In this document: positions 22,330 to 36,800 of the stretch, one piece after another
Layout of the letters: every line of letters starts with the position of its first letter
How positions within the stretch are numbered: position 1 is the first letter of the stretch
Source of the DNA: Parelaphostrongylus tenuis
Lineage: Eukaryota; Nematoda; Chromadorea; Rhabditida; Metastrongylidae
DNA: 64,000 bases
Direction of reading: 5' to 3'
NCBI GenBank assembly: GCA_019055375.1
Contig: JAHQIW010002088.1
Span: 62,001-126,000, forward strand
The notes under the pieces: model-generated
Databases searched by the model: none
Seen by the model: the letters and a program-made list of their open reading frames with translations, nothing else
What the model was told of the DNA's origin: nothing
Translations under genes and position numbers: made by a program

Positions 22330-23090
22330 CACTTAGATAGGGCCGTAGCACCATCGCTCACCGTCTACATGAAATGGGCTACCGTAAAGTGATGTCGCGA
22401 TGGACACTCAAGCATTGACCTACTACGATCGCGATGCACGCGTGACCGTCTGCTAAAGACATTTGCTGGGACCGCATAGGCGGGACTTTCTCAAATGATA
22501 ATCACTGAAGAAGCATTTTGAGTATACTATGAGAACAGGACGCTCCACGTCTACTGCCTACCTACTGGCAAAGATCCGCCAGTTCAACTAAAGCTCAAGT
22601 TTCACGTTCGGAATGTCATTGTCGGCTTTCTGAGATTGACACTGCATGCTGTTTGGGAAGTGCTCAACATCAAGCGTAAAGTTAAGGGTGACGTCTTTGG
22701 GAAGCAACTCCAGAAGTTGGCCTTAGCAGCGTTGGAGAAACGTCTAAAACGGTCCAGTGTCGCCCTTTCGTAAAACAACGCTTGTACTCACATTGTAAAA
22801 TCGACTCGTCATCTCTTAGAGAAACTGGGCTGAAACATGGTACCACACTCACCGTAAAACCCTTATATTGCTCCATGGGACTAGTAGCTCTTTTGTGCTT
22901 TGAAGAGCATCTGCGGAAAAAAAAATTCAAAGACTACGACAAGCTCAAAAGTGATCTTACTCAGTTCTCTTATCTCCAGTCCCATTCTATTTGGTAGGGA
23001 GGCATTCATTTTTGCTCAGCAAAGGATGCACATCATTTATCATATTGGTGATAATAATTGTTTGATCGACTTCTTCGAATAAATAATGTT
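22330..23090 (+). pseudogene. Mariner transposase, decayed
   Basis: In order across frames: STIAHRLHEMGYRKV, RWT, then LTYYDRDARVTVC, PHRRDFLK, GRSTSTAYL, LHAVWEVLNIK, QLQKLALAALEKR, KSTRHLLEKLG, MVPHSP, and LRKKKFKDYDKLKSDLTQF. This is the order of the mariner DDD transposase from the end of the HTH to the C-terminus. The block around the second catalytic Asp (usually HDNARPH) is changed, and several stops and frameshifts break the frame. No inverted terminal repeats are recognised. Confidence 0.85.
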
Positions 23091-24900
23091 GAATCGGCAG
23101 ATCTGTCGAAATGTGAAAGAAATTATGGGCAACCCATCAGAGATTAGATCAAATTTTGAATAAAACTGAAATTTTGCCGCTTCGCTACAACAAGTTAGTT
23201 ATATAAGTAAAGTGATGGAGCAAGTAAGGCAGTTGAGGTGAACCCTCGGTACGAGCGAAGTGCTAGCTGGAAATGACACATATCTTATTTAGCATTCCAT
23301 CCAGAATAGTTCCCTCTAATCAGCAGTTATTGTAGACCGGGATTTTATGAAGAATGCATTTAAGCAGAATTTAACGTTACTCATAAAAAGATCACAAAAA
23401 GCCAGTTAAGAGCCAAATTTCGCATATAAATCTGAACACGGTCATGGGTGATGTAGGACTGTTTCTTTGTGAACAGAAGGAAACACGGGGCCTCTGTATC
23501 GAGCGAATACCATAAGCGAGGCACCCTTGTTTACTACGCTAGGAGTGCCCTGTTTATAGTAAGCGTTTCTAATTAGACGTTTTATGAACGCATGATTATT
23601 CTCTCCGCATCGACTTGAGGACTTTGGTACACCCCTGTAGTTCTGAAGTCACGCTGCCTAACAAATATTGTCAACTTGGACCATCACATAAATATGGTTT
23701 GGTGGGAAATTAGGACATACGTCAACAAATGGAAACAGCATCACTGAAAAATTTGCTCAAATTGATGGCTATCTTTCATCACAAAGTGGAAAGTAACTAC
23801 TTAATACCTCTATGTCAATTCACTGATGGAAGAGGAAAAATGCGTAGGTTTGCATGAAATATTGCACATTGCGTGAATTTTCAAATTCAAATACTTTCGC
23901 CGAAATGTATTGAACTTTTTCTACAACCACCGGTGCAGCGCAAATAATAATTATATTGTAGTGTATTGTTCGGCCACAGCATGTAAAGTTTTGATTTTTG
24001 TAAATGGATGTGCGGCGGACGTTTGGGCTGCTTAGATCATTCGAATGAAGACTCCTCGATTTGCGAACGACTCGGACATGAACTGTTGGTTTGTAAGAAA
24101 ATTTCAAATGTATCATATCACAATTTTTGAACATGAAAGCACACTCAATGTGCTTGGAAATAGAATGGCTCATGGAGATCGCTGAATCTTACGAGAATAT
24201 GCCCAAGAACATGGTTCACCTGTGCAGATGGTTCGATGTGCCACTCTTCTCGCTGCGTTTGCGATCAACAACGCCAGTATAGGTCGGGATTCTATCATTG
24301 TTCAGGTATTTTTAGTTACTTGAGAAATTTTCTTGTCGACTTCGGTGTCATGTGTAGTGGCTCTACCATTATGAAAAATATCTCGTTGGACAAATTTTAG
24401 TTGCTAGTACGGAAATAGTGAGAGTATTATGGTAATCTCAGCAAATGTTAGATTTGGGCGAGAAAAGTTTTGCGATATACTCTGAAAGGAGGAAAAATAA
24501 ACCAAACGAAGTTCCGAGATTCGTACAGCATAAAAAGAAGGGTCACATAGCTGACTGAAAAAGAATTATAGAGTCGTACATAGTTGAATAAATTTTCCAT
24601 CCAAAATTATGACTGAGCACCGTTTGTATGACTGTCTAAACAAACCGTAAAATTGTGTAATTTACTCTAAAGATTGAAAATGGTGATTGCATCAGGTCGG
24701 GTACGGTTTAGTTGAATTTTCGTAAAGAGTGCAAAGACAAGTACATCAATAAAACTGTAAACTGCTTTGCATTCGTATACGCGCCTAGTTGAGAAAATCA
24801 AGGCCCAACAAGGCACTACATTAGGGAACCATAGGGCGCAAAGATAGAAGGCATTAATTTTTTCAAATAAAAACCACTATCTTCATAGAACAACCCAAAA
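23091..24900. other. Mostly noncoding; one 117-codon frame
   Basis: The only notable item is a 117-codon ATG frame at 23,820-24,173 (-), starting MSHSISKHIECAFMFKNC, with hydrophobic NIIIICAAPVVV. It has no recognised domain, no clear splice sites and no homologue I can name. Confidence 0.35.
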
Positions 24901-24918
24901 ATTCAACGCGCAAACGTC

Positions 24919-25176
24919 TTGAAGCATTTTACCGAAATTTCAAGGATTCTCAAAATGAATCAGAGAGAATGCCTTGTGATAACCTGTGACCTGGCGCGAT
25001 ATCGCAGGCGGATTATTGACCTGACGCTTGAACATTTCTTACTCATCCAAGGGCCTGTGACTTCGGGTTTTACCAATGAACTGAAAACTGGAAAAAAGGA
25101 ATATTCCAAGGAAGATCTGCAAATTCTTTATGAAGTGAATGAATTCATATATAAAGGTTTTTACCCGAGTTCATAA
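24919..25176 (+). CDS. Possible exon or small frame, unknown
   Basis: A frame open to a stop at 25,176, with ATG at 24,955. It has protein-like composition (CDLARYRRRIIDLTLEHF, YSKEDLQILYEVNEF). No domain recognised, and no partner exon found within 1 kb. It could be a terminal exon or chance. Confidence 0.25.
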   Translation: MKHFTEISRILKMNQRECLVITCDLARYRRRIIDLTLEHFLLIQGPVTSGFTNELKTGKKEYSKEDLQILYEVNEFIYKGFYPSS

Positions 25177-28150
25177 ACGTGTTTGGCTGAGTAGATTGTA
25201 TATGAGCTTAGCTTTTACTTGACCTTAAGACTATAAAACCGTTAAAATGGCGGCCATCATTGAATAAATCTTTTTGCTAACAAATAGTTGCTTGTTCAAA
25301 TCGAGAACATTGGTTCCGAATAATTTTTGTATTGTAAGATGCTTTAAAGTAGTGCTGTAAATTCTGCTTCTTTACCTTCTTGGAATGGTGAGTATATTCC
25401 GATCTTGAAGAGCTTAGGGATATCAGCAGTAAATTTTTAGAAGTAAATCTCAGCCTTAGCAGTCTCCATTGGCCAATGAATTATGAGCCGTTTCAGAGAC
25501 GGTTCGGACGAGGGCGCATTTTTTCACTGTTGGAATGCGATAAAGAAGAGCTATATCATCACATTCACTCCATTTTAAATTAGAATGTTATTTGAATGCC
25601 ACTTGAATTATCTACATGACATGCATTTCATTAAAATCTTCACTTAACAGCGACTCATAGGTTTCGTATCAGTGTTTCGCATTCTCCTGTAAATTTCACT
25701 TTATTCTCTATCATAAAAAATGATTAAACTTCCTAGATGATTGTTTTGGCACGGTATCTTAGGCTATGTCAAACAGAATGAAAGCGTATTACACCTTGTT
25801 TTCTGCCCTCATACTTTTCAAACCCTAAGGGACGACGTGTACCAGCTGGAGGTACACGACTGTTTAAAGGATTTTCTCGCTGCATAAAAGTTTTGTTCTA
25901 AGTCTCTAGTATTTATTTGAAAGCTTAGGTTTTTGCGATTTATAAGATTTGTTCAGTTATATAAAAAGTATAATAAAAATTATATTGCAGCAGCAAAAAT
26001 AGAAATATGTTCCACACTCGATTCTCTTCATTTGATCGATTGAGGCCTCTATAAAGCTCTTCACTAAAGTTTTAAAAGCAATTGCGCAACAAAATGTTGA
26101 AAATTTTGATAATGTAATTGGTTTTTTGAGAACTTGTCATAAAACGTTGAAAGACCGGAAAGAAGATTACTTTCAACGCCTAAAATGTTACCCTGCTGCT
26201 TGAATGTCATAGATGGTTTATTGGTAAATTTAGGTAAAGTTTATTATTCAGAATTCTTTTCGTTACATATAGAATGGAACATTACAAGTGAATCTTTTAC
26301 AAAGATTTTTTTTAATATAAAGAGTGTCTACTTTTCTTGAAATCCCTCATTTTTTAGCGCTGATATCATGCCCCTGTAGAAAAAAAAAAATAAACAAACC
26401 TTCAACACGTACTTCGCATTTTATTGCTTGTCTTGCGAGAACGTAGATTAAAAGCACATTTCCTGCAACTACATATTTCTAATAGAGGTCTAAGTGGAGG
26501 TAATTTTGATATGCATCTCGAGTAATTGTAGGAAGAGCATGAGCACATTATTGCATATGACACGGTACTTCACCTATCAGCACCCATACTCAAAAAAAGG
26601 TATTTTGTGCTCTTTCAAGACATTTTAGCAGTTTTCGGTAGCTTAAGTCTCAAAAATTTGAAAGTTGTATTTTATTTTTTGAAAGGCCTTTGTATTACGC
26701 TGTAGCAGTGAAATAAAAATGTTATTTAACACTCAAGTACCTTTCGATGAGCGAAACTTCTCTTCAAAAAGTTCGTCAACTCTCCGATAGCACAAATCTG
26801 GCCAGATTTAATGGTTTTTTGGCTTTCTAAGAAATGTCTTTATTGCGCTGCAACACTGAGACGAAGATTGCTTTTCACATGCAGGCGTAGGCCTTACAGC
26901 GTTATGTAAATGAATATTGTAGCATTGGCATCAAGCCGTCGTCGATCAAAAACCAGTCGATAGCAGAAATCTCGAGAATGCAGTGGTGCACTTGCCTATT
27001 GCAAAAATCTTTTTGCGAGCTATAGAAACAAGACTACAAATGTGTTGCGCATATGAGTATTTTCCCTTAGACACGACTTTTCCCTCAGGTTTTCCCATCC
27101 ATTCGATAAGACAAATCTAACAATTTCCAAGATATGCTAAATTTTCGAAAAAAAACCTTAAAGCGTCGTTACAGCTGAAAGAATAGTGAGCATTACACTT
27201 ATCGCGCCCATGCCACTTGTAAATTGCGCTGGGCGATCAATACGCCGCCGAGTGTGAAACTCAATAATCGTTTAGATGTCAAAGTGGATTAGAACGCCCT
27301 GCTCAAAAACCGAGCACAGCCTTGAGATCGCTGAGATTTGTGCTATGAAATGGTTTTTGAGTGTCTGAATGAAAATTTTTGATCGGCGAATAAAATGTTA
27401 ATTCACCTTTACAGAATAACATAAAAACCATTTGAAAAATAAAACACGACCTTCAGACTCCAGCATTCAAGCTGTCGAATAATTACTAAACCTGTAAGAG
27501 GAACGAAAAATGCCTCTTTTGAACATGGGTGCCGAAAGGAGGAAAGCACCGAGAGTACTTCCCTGTGGGCACATCTTTCAGGTCAGTAGTCTTCATAATG
27601 CTGATGTTCTCAGCCCTTCATTTCACACACGGTTATCCCTGCCCACTTAGAATTTTTCCACTATCCATACGCACTCAATCTTTCTCACGTACGTCAACTC
27701 TAAATAGTTGAAAATGAACGAGTGGCTGATATAAACTTAGTTATAGTGAGAGTTTTCGATGAACTAATGACTCATACAGCATGCGTAATCATTTTTGATA
27801 AATCACCAGCTGTTCGTCAGTTTTGTTCACTATGATGACTCCGGGGCTTTGTATAAAACCAGAGAAGAGCAAAACTAAAGATCTTCCTTGTGATACCCTC
27901 TGTACAACACAATACAATTGATAGCATGCCAAATTCAGTACGACTACATTGTAAACCAGCAATTTTCTCTATAAAAGAGACGTATAATTAAACCAAAAGC
28001 ATATGGAAGTATGGAGAAAATCTTGTTCTGACAAAGTATTGCAAGAGTTCAGTAAATTTTTGCTAAACAAAGAAAAAAAAACATCAATCAAGCAAAGAAA
28101 ATCGCGCGATTTGATTTTTATAGCAGCCCGAAGGGAATTAAAGAATGAGT
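25177..28150. other. Noncoding AT-rich DNA
   Basis: A family D repeat copy lies at about 26,745-26,900 ('gttcgtcaactctccgatagc', 'attgcgctgcaacactgag'). Nothing else is recognised. Confidence 0.5.
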
Positions 28151-28159
28151 GGCAGCGTA

Positions 28160-28260
28160 ACGGTGGGTCGGTGGCGTAATGGTAACACGCGCCCTAGGTA
28201 TGGGTGGAAGACTGGTTCAACTTCCGCATGAGGCCAAATTTTGCTCACTACTCAGTGCTT
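28160..28260 (+). repeat. tRNA-like SINE head
   Basis: 'gtcggtggcgtaatggtaac' gives an A box, and 'gactggttcaacttccgc' a weak B box at the usual spacing. The predicted acceptor and T stems do not pair, so it is a SINE head or tRNA pseudogene. Confidence 0.5.
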
Positions 28261-28502
28261 CTAAGTTTATATGAACATGCAGTATAAACGCAGTTTTCTG
28301 ACCAAAAAATTTTCCAACCATTTGCTTGTATATGATAAAGCTATCCACATGTCTCAAAAAAACGCAAATATACAGAGCTAAACATTTTTGTGTGCATTTT
28401 AAAAAGTGACTAGCCGCACCGTATTTCGTTGTTTCACTTCATGTATATGAAAGATTTTGATACTTTTATAACGAATTTTGAAGTTTAAATGCAATCGTAG
28501 AG

Positions 28503-28721
28503 GTGATTCTACAAGCATATTACAGTAAACTGATAGAGATTTATTCAGGTATCACAATGGAAGTAGCCGAATCAAGTGATGGGTCAGATTGGCTATATAA
28601 AAAAGAGGAATGGATCGTTGGATTGTTGATAACTCGTCAATATGAAGAACAAAACAGCTCAGTGTCTCCTCAAGATAACAAATCGACGATGTCTCACTTT
28701 GACACCATTACAAGTACATGA
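28503..28721 (+). CDS. Possible terminal exon, unknown
   Basis: ATG at 28,557 (MEVAESSDGSDWLYKKEEW..), stop at 28,721. Composition is acidic and protein-like. No domain, and no linked exon found. Confidence 0.25.
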   Translation: MILQAYYSKLIEIYSGITMEVAESSDGSDWLYKKEEWIVGLLITRQYEEQNSSVSPQDNKSTMSHFDTITST

Positions 28722-29825
28722 TGAAGGAATGGCCGCTGGCATAATCTAAATGTATCTTCTTTGTAACGTGAGACATTGTGACATAGAAGGCTTGACATAA
28801 CATAGCAGATAGTTTAACTTTTGCATAGGAGAAAAGCTAATTCTACCAATGATGGATCCTGTAATGCTCAATAAGAGCATTTTGGTATAAACTTGAAGTC
28901 TGATGTAATTAGTTGATCATCTGTGAACTCTACATATCTCTATCTTACGAATTAGTCTCCGAAGCTTAAGCAAGTTGGGTAGACCTTTTTTAAAAGCGAT
29001 GGCTGAGATCTCGGCGCTTTCGCCGTCCTCAAAGCCTAGGCGTATTTCTCTATAGCGTATTTTACTGCATGATTGTTAGAAGCAAAAAACAGCAGAAATT
29101 TGATTCGAAAATACCTTAAGAGCAGCCCATTGAGGAAAGCACATCGTTTGCCTTCCTTAATATAATCAGATCACTCCTGGTACTATTCACACACTGTGTT
29201 TCAATGGAACTTACTCAGCTCAGAAAATAAATAAGAGATAACTCGGCACATCACGTGTAAAGACCAGGCTCCTTCATTTTTGTTAAATTTTTGATATTCG
29301 AAATTCACCCAAGAGCCTCATGGATTTTCCGCGCTGAGATTTCGACCTGTGCCCCATGGTTGTCATTACTACCCCTTAATCGTCATTGTTATGCCTTCGT
29401 ATCCTTGCTTGTCTCTAGAGGAGTATACGAAGTGATCTGCCCGTTTCACCAATCAATTCATCACCTCACCTCTTACAAAAAATCACGTTAGGACGATTTG
29501 GCACTTTCACTAGCGTTTACTCTCTCTACATCTTTATCACTTATTTCTCGTGCAGTACTTCTGACAATTATAAATGAATTCAACCTATTTTCGTTTCGCT
29601 GCTCATTCGCTGCACAGATCTCATTCGCGACATCTTTTGCATTGAAGAAACATTTCGATACTTCTCCGAAATCGTACCCTGATTCAACTCCTCAGAAAAA
29701 ACGCAATTCTTAGGCTTATTTGAAGTTTCAGTAATCGTTCATTAGCAAAGACCAAAAAACTTTCAACGGTACTCTAATTTCAAAATGGCTCCATTATTAC
29801 GCTGAAACAGCAAAAATAAATTCTG
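28722..29825. other. Noncoding, nothing recognised
   Basis: Two 66-71-codon plus-strand frames (29,291-29,491 and 29,498-29,713) are Ser/Phe-rich and show no motif or splice support. Confidence 0.4.
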
Positions 29826-29829
29826 TTTT

Positions 29830-30340
29830 TCATTTAGAAAAACTCTCGCTGAATAAAGCTACTTCTTTAAACTTTTGACAACTAGTCGATAGATAAAATC
29901 CAACGATATACTTGGTTTTTGAAAACAACTTCCTGCTGCGCTGCAACAGCCAAAAGAAGATTGAATTTCGCAAAATTAGGTCATTTTCGTCATCCGCACC
30001 TTTGTTCGTTCCCCCGAGAAAAACGAGAATTTTGCTTTTTTTCCAAGTTTCAACAATTATCTCATAGCTCAAATCTCGAAGATTTTAACAGTGTAATTCA
30101 TTTTCAACATGACTTCACCATTGCGCTCGGACAGCAAAAAGAAAACTATGTTACTCATTCAAACATTTCTCGCTGAATAAAGGTTTTACTTTACACTTTT
30201 AGTAATCAATCGATAGCTTGAATCCCGACAACTAAAATGATGTACATGTTCTTTAGCAAACACCTTCTAGTGCGTTGTAGCAACCAGAAGAATATCAAGT
30301 TTTACGCAGCGAAACATCGCCGTCAAACCACCGTGCTTTG
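29830..30340 (+). repeat. Family D repeat array
   Basis: Three head-to-tail family D units, each with 'ctcgctgaataaagc..ttt', 'agtaatcaatcgatagc' and 'gcgctgcaacagcc'. The same array order occurs at 48,760-49,280, so the array moved or duplicated as a block. Confidence 0.65.
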
Positions 30341-30837
30341 TGGTATGTGTATAGGGATTTCGCAACAAGATCGATAAGCTACCGTGATTTCCCCGTGCCA
30401 AATTTGCGGAACCCAATCTTTTTTTTTATTGTTACAACGTAAAGAAGTCCTTTTCAAAAACCAATTGCATCACTGGAATCAGCGAGATCTGAGCGATCGA
30501 ATGGCTACTGAAAGTTCAAAGGAAAAGCTTTGGTCAGTAAGAAATGTTCAAATGGAAACATAATTTTATTTCCGCTGTTAAAGAGCAATGGAAATACAAA
30601 ATTCCTTTAAATTGTTTTTACTTAAGCTGACTGATGACTATCCAGTTTTTAAGAACAACAAATACGTTTCTTTCAAAGATTCACAACAGTGTATGAATAA
30701 CGGAAAACCCAATATTTCTTACCACAGATGTATATTGTAATACTCAAGATAGACAATTTTTTATACACTTTCACAATGGACCAGAATGGTCCACTTCATG
30801 AGAATAATGCACCATTCTTTTTGACGAAATGAAATGT

Positions 30838-33800
30838 TTACCACGTTCTCTCGCAGGAATTTTCATTGAGAATTTCCGATAGACTGGGAACGTGGTCCAC
30901 GGAATCGAGCAGGTGAAGTGTTTTTCTGGAAAATTTCACAGCCTTCAATCGCTTCTCATCTTTTGAGGATTATTAAAATAGCAATACTGTAACAGAGAAA
31001 TATCAAATCTCAGCAGGTTCCAAACATTTTGTTTTCCAAAAGTATTTTGGAAATTAATCACTTTCGTTGTGCATTCGCTGTGCAAAGGCGGTTAAGAGAA
31101 TCGGAATCGTGTTACAAAGAACAAATTCGAAAAAATCAACCTGAAAAGCGTTCCAATTACCTTATTTTAGTCTGCAGAAATCTGATATCACGAACTGTTC
31201 TTCCTGGATTAAGATCATCAATAGGATCACGTATGAACACGGAATATTTCGAGTTAACTGCTTGCCCATCGTCCTGACCATTTCTAGACCTGGCTTCGAA
31301 AGCGTTGTAATAGAACACTGTGTCAGAGATGAGCTCAACACCATAAGTATGAAAAAGTGACATCGCCAAATTATTCACCTTGGTTTCACGGCGGCATCAC
31401 GCATACAGATGTAATAACGGTCAAAACTGAAGTTACTATAGTAATAAAGAAATGACACAAACAATTCCGCCACTGTAAGACTGTTCGACTCAATCTCTAA
31501 AAACAGTAGGCGATTTACAAAAGTGAACTTCAAAATGATTGGACGCTTCTGATGTATTCATTGCCTGTACACAAATGCCAAAGACCCACTCATAAGCTTC
31601 GAAGCAGTAGCCTATCATTGATTTTAGGGTGAAAAAATATACAGCAAACCTGAAGCGCGGTCTGGAAAGCTCTCGTCTTCGAAATCTAGTTTAATGGGAA
31701 ATCGAATCTTACCACCAATGTTTCGAGCGTATTTGTCTAGAAGTGACGGAAATAAAAAGGCAATCATTATATGAAGAATTTATAATTTTCTCTTTGCAGC
31801 CAAACAGGAGGTTGTCTTAATACAATCTAATGGACATTGATAATTCGGCTGTGTTGTCTACTTCAGAACCTGAAAAGATTAAGTTGTCTAAAACCCACTC
31901 AGCTAAACTTTTCTGCTGGTTTAACAGAAAAAGTAATGGAGCTGTTTGGATGACTGGATTGTAAATAACTTGATCTTCCCAACCTCTGACGGAGACAGTA
32001 GCGCCAAAGTGTGTTATGACGACTTCGCTCTTGGCTTAGAAGAAAAATTGAATAATCGAAGAGCGCCCATATTAGTGAATATTTAGTATATTGAAAAAAA
32101 AGTCGTCTGAATATAAGATTGTTAATGCGCCAAGAACCTTAACGCGAATAATTTTGTAATAGAGATGGGAAAATTTACTGAACAAGTCGCACTTTTATCA
32201 AAATACATTAGAAAGATGTCTCACTTGGAAAAAGTTTATGTAGATTGGGTAAGATTGGAGGATAGGCGACACATTGAAGCATTAGAATAACCATTAGAAC
32301 CAATGCATAACTAAAAACACTGAAGAGTTATTGAAAAAGCATTCTAAGTCTTCGAATAAAATATGACGAGAATGTTATACTGCGATTGGAATTTGAAACA
32401 AAAGATCAAGATAAAGCTTTGATCCTTTGAACTCATCTCAAACAATTCCTGTTGAAACCGCCGCCAGTTGGATTTTTGACTCCATTATTTGCAGCCCATT
32501 CCTTTACCAGCGTACAAAGTGGTGCAAATCGCGAATCCCACCTAAGATAAGTTGAACTAGAACAATTTGTTATGCCATAAGCGGGTAACAGACACTCGGC
32601 GCATACTTCGCAGTGGAAGAAGGTCATCTTGCTAATCGTGAGGAAACGGGCTGGATAGGGGGCTAAAGCAAGTGTCGGAGCCATATTTGCACTACTTTGT
32701 CTTAAATATACCAAAAAAAAAATACACCACGACATCCACTAACATGCCCAAAATCTCATGTCATATTTTGAAGAGCCTCTCATAGGTGTAAGTCGCAAAA
32801 GGAAAAACCAAGGTCACATCTACAAAAATGAAAAAGTACAGCAGCGGGAAACAGGACACAAAAGAAGGGAAGCTGCTAAAACCACAGATTATTGGGTAAC
32901 TCCCTTGATGTGGAATGACCATAATAACAGTATCATACAAAAAATTGATTTGCTATTTGGAAACCTGTTGTTTCATGGCCTATAGACCAAAAGTTATTTC
33001 ATTCGGCAAAGATGAGAATCATCGTCTATTGAAGGTCGTAAAAACTGAATACTAGAAGCATTGGGATCCGCACGGTGAAAAAAAAATGCGATGACGGATC
33101 AAACAGAGTGCTTAAAGGTGGAAAAGGCTAAAGGTCGTAAAAACCAAGTGACTCTGCCGCAGTGTTTAGAAGCGCTCTGCGTCGCACGCAAGATCGATAG
33201 TTCGATCTCGCGCCCATTTTTCACCAAGCTATCCATCCCTCTTGGTCGGTAAGTTGGTACTAGACTGGTCGCAAACTTGTCTGGGAGGATAATCAACACT
33301 GACTCAATACAGCGGAAGGTCACCGTGACTCATTGTAAAAGCGCAGATAAACATTCAATCACCTTTAACGAAATCAAAGATTGAAGACAAATTCATGGGG
33401 CATCCCTTTAGGACGGATCATCGCCGAGAGCTTTATCCTTGTAGGTACTAAAGGTCGTTTATGTTACCGGAGAAAAATTGTGCCTTGGATAATATGAAGT
33501 GTTCAATCTGAGGTGCTAGTGTCTTTATCAACATAGACCTGGCCTTAAACTTCCACAAATTTGAAGTGCCAAAATCGACACAGGCTGAATGCCTACAGTA
33601 GAAAGGACGGAACTAAACGTTGAAGCTGATAATGTTGGATAGTCAAACCCGAAAATCTAATATCGCGATCATTCAAATGAAAGATATCATAGGCGTAGCT
33701 TTAGTACCTTTGGTTTTGAATCCATGTTGTACAAACCCTTTGATTAGCATCCGTTTTTCTTCGAACCCCTTCAATTCGTGTGCGGAGCCCAACGGATTAC

Positions 33801-36800
33801 GTCAAATTTTTTAATATTACAGCCTTGCTCGTTTTTGATAAAAAACGATAATTTTAATAAGTGAAGGAGCTGAGCGGTTACGAACATGATAGGATCATAA
33901 GAAAAATTGCGCTTTTTCATTCCATGAATAACAATCATGTAATATGCGTATACATAGATATACGTAAATGTATACATTTATGTATATATGTACGTATATA
34001 TGCATCATGTATACACATACATATGTAAAAACACGCAAAATATTGACGATGACTAACTGAAATTGTAGTGTACTACCATTTGGATTTCTAGTCAGTGAAC
34101 TTACTCAATATCGTCTTTCGTAAATTTCCAAGCATAGAATAGAATGTTTTCCGATCACTCCAACACATCATCGATTTTCTACAAGCTTTCGAATAAGCTT
34201 GAAAAGTCTGGTGAAAAAGCTCCGCGTGACGAAATGAATCGGAATCAACATGCAAGGATCGTCGAGTACTTCAGTGTGCGTATCGAAATCAATGCACATA
34301 CTCGCGAGATAGCTACTTTCATTTTTTCGCCTCCGGAATGTCAAATTTGATCACAAAAAGCCATGCGACCAAGTGAATTCGATTCAGAAGAAAATGCCAT
34401 GGAAACGCTTTGAACAGTAAAAAATGAGCAAATGTCTTCATACAGGATTGTCTTCTGAAGACTTCACTCAGAACAACATAATCTGGTAACATGTTTTGAG
34501 CCTTTCATGAGGTCTGCACTTATGAAGCTTTGAGCACGTTTTTCGGCTTTTCAACCTCATCAGTAACGCGGTGCTTTTCGTTTGGGTCAATCCATTGTAA
34601 GGGAAATTACCACCACCCCCTAATGATTAGATTGCTTCAAGAGAGGCCTTTGAAAAAGCAGTTGAATATATGAGTATAACCAAATTTATAAGCCATGAGC
34701 AATTAACTGATAATCATAGCAAAGTGGGGTGATCTTGTCATTTGACATAGGTGCAGTGTAACATCTTCGTCGTCGATTGCATGTAGAAGTATATACACTT
34801 ACAAGCGGTTGGCTCAAACGAAAGGCATTGTGCTACTGATGAGGCTGAAATGCCGAAACTCGTATGTAGCACTTTAGAAGTGCTATAACGCTCTCATGAA
34901 AGGCTTAGAATATGTTATCACACCAGGCAAATAAGGACTGATATAGTTTGATAGGTTAGGGACACAAACGTGATAAGACTAGTTAATTCGCCACGCCTCT
35001 GTTATGGAAGTGACGTACTTACAGAGCGAATCCACGAATAAGATAGCTACTTTGAATTCCTGATACATATGATTCTGTACAGCAGCTAAGATCAACATTC
35101 ACTCCACTCTTGAAGTCGATTTTCAGTAGCGGAACCTGAAATACCTTATGAGATCACATCAATTGGCCAACTACAAGTTGAAAAACCAACCTTTGCTTCT
35201 ACATAACGCATAGAGTTTATTTCCCCATTGATCGGGTCTATAAATAGAAAGTGCCGAATATTCCTCAGAATATTGAAAGCGGCTCTAAAACATATTAGTA
35301 ATATGACATCAGTATATTGTTCTTAGAAATAATGTTGCTCAATGCCCAAGGATAATAAGTCAAAGACATATTTGGCTGACAATGTTTTCAGTGACATTCT
35401 ATTACGTCTTTCCTATGTTTTACACGACGCATCATCACAATTTTTTATTGTGCAGATCCCAGTGCTTCTAGTAATCGATTCGTTTTTTTTTTCATCTTGA
35501 ATGACGCAAAATACTGGTCGAGCATGTCTCCTTGCAACTCGAGGATAGCCTGGTTGTGATGTTCCATAGGGCGTTCCTGTTAACTGACAATATATGTTGG
35601 GGGCTGGGGCTTCGCACAAGCGTGTCGCCATGAGCGTCACAGCCACTCGGCCACGGCTCCCATTACGACTATAGAATTCAAAATCTTTACTTGCGCACAC
35701 TTCTTTTAAAAATTAACGGCTAATATATCTCTTCAATCACCTCACCTGCATCACCTGTCGTCCCGTTGATCGTCGAGTGACTCGAGCGGGTACCAGCAAC
35801 TCTTCCTTTTTTTCCCTATCACGTGCAAGAAGAGCCCAGTGGGTCCGCCTCGCTCTAGGGATTCGCTGAGCATCATATCTTTCTTCTATCGCTTTCGCGA
35901 GGAATTCGGACCAGCGGATCCTTTGGAGCGCTTGACGTCCCGAGGAATCCAGTCGGTAACGGCTCTCGTCCATCGGTTGTCGTTGAAGCGCATCACGTGT
36001 CCGGCCCACCTTATTTATGATAACCTGGCGTGCAGAACGGCGTCTCTGACTTTCAATCGTTGACGTAGGTTGGAAGTTCGGATCCTTTCTCTCATTTGCG
36101 AGATACGGGATACTCCTAGCATCGACCTTTCTACTACACGTTCGATAACGCCAAGTGATTTTTCATCCTGCTTAAGTAGCGACCAGGTTTCTGCTGCATA
36201 CATTAGGGCAGGGATAACTGTCGAGTCGAAAAGGTGGGCACGGAGTCGGATGTTCTTTGTCCTCTTCACTACATCTTCGATGCTCTTAAACGTTCCCCAA
36301 GCCGCTCGTTTCCTCCTGCTCAACTCTTGAGCTAGGTCGTTCATCATGTTGATTTCACGACCCAGATAGACGTATCTGGAACATTCGGAGATTGTCGTTC
36401 CGTTGAGCGTGAATGGAGCACTCGAAACCCATCCGTTCCGTTCCTCATGAACATCGTTTTCGTTAGATTTAGTTGAAGACCAATCTTTCCACAGGCGCTG
36501 TCGTAATCGGTCCACATTCGTTCCGCTTGGCTAATGTTTGGTGTATGAGAACGATATCGTCGGCAAAGCGAAGATGGTTTAATTGTCGACCGTCAATTTT
36601 CACTCCCATATCGTCCCATTCTAATGTACGCCTGACGTTTTGTAGCATGGCTGTGAATAGTTTTAGCGAAATTGTATCGCCATGTCGAACCCCTCTTCTT
36701 ACGTTAATGGTGATATTGTTGTAGAATGAAGATATTTTGGTCGTGAAATCTTTGTAAAGCTCACGAAGGATCATTATGTACCGAGTAGGACGCCCTACTT

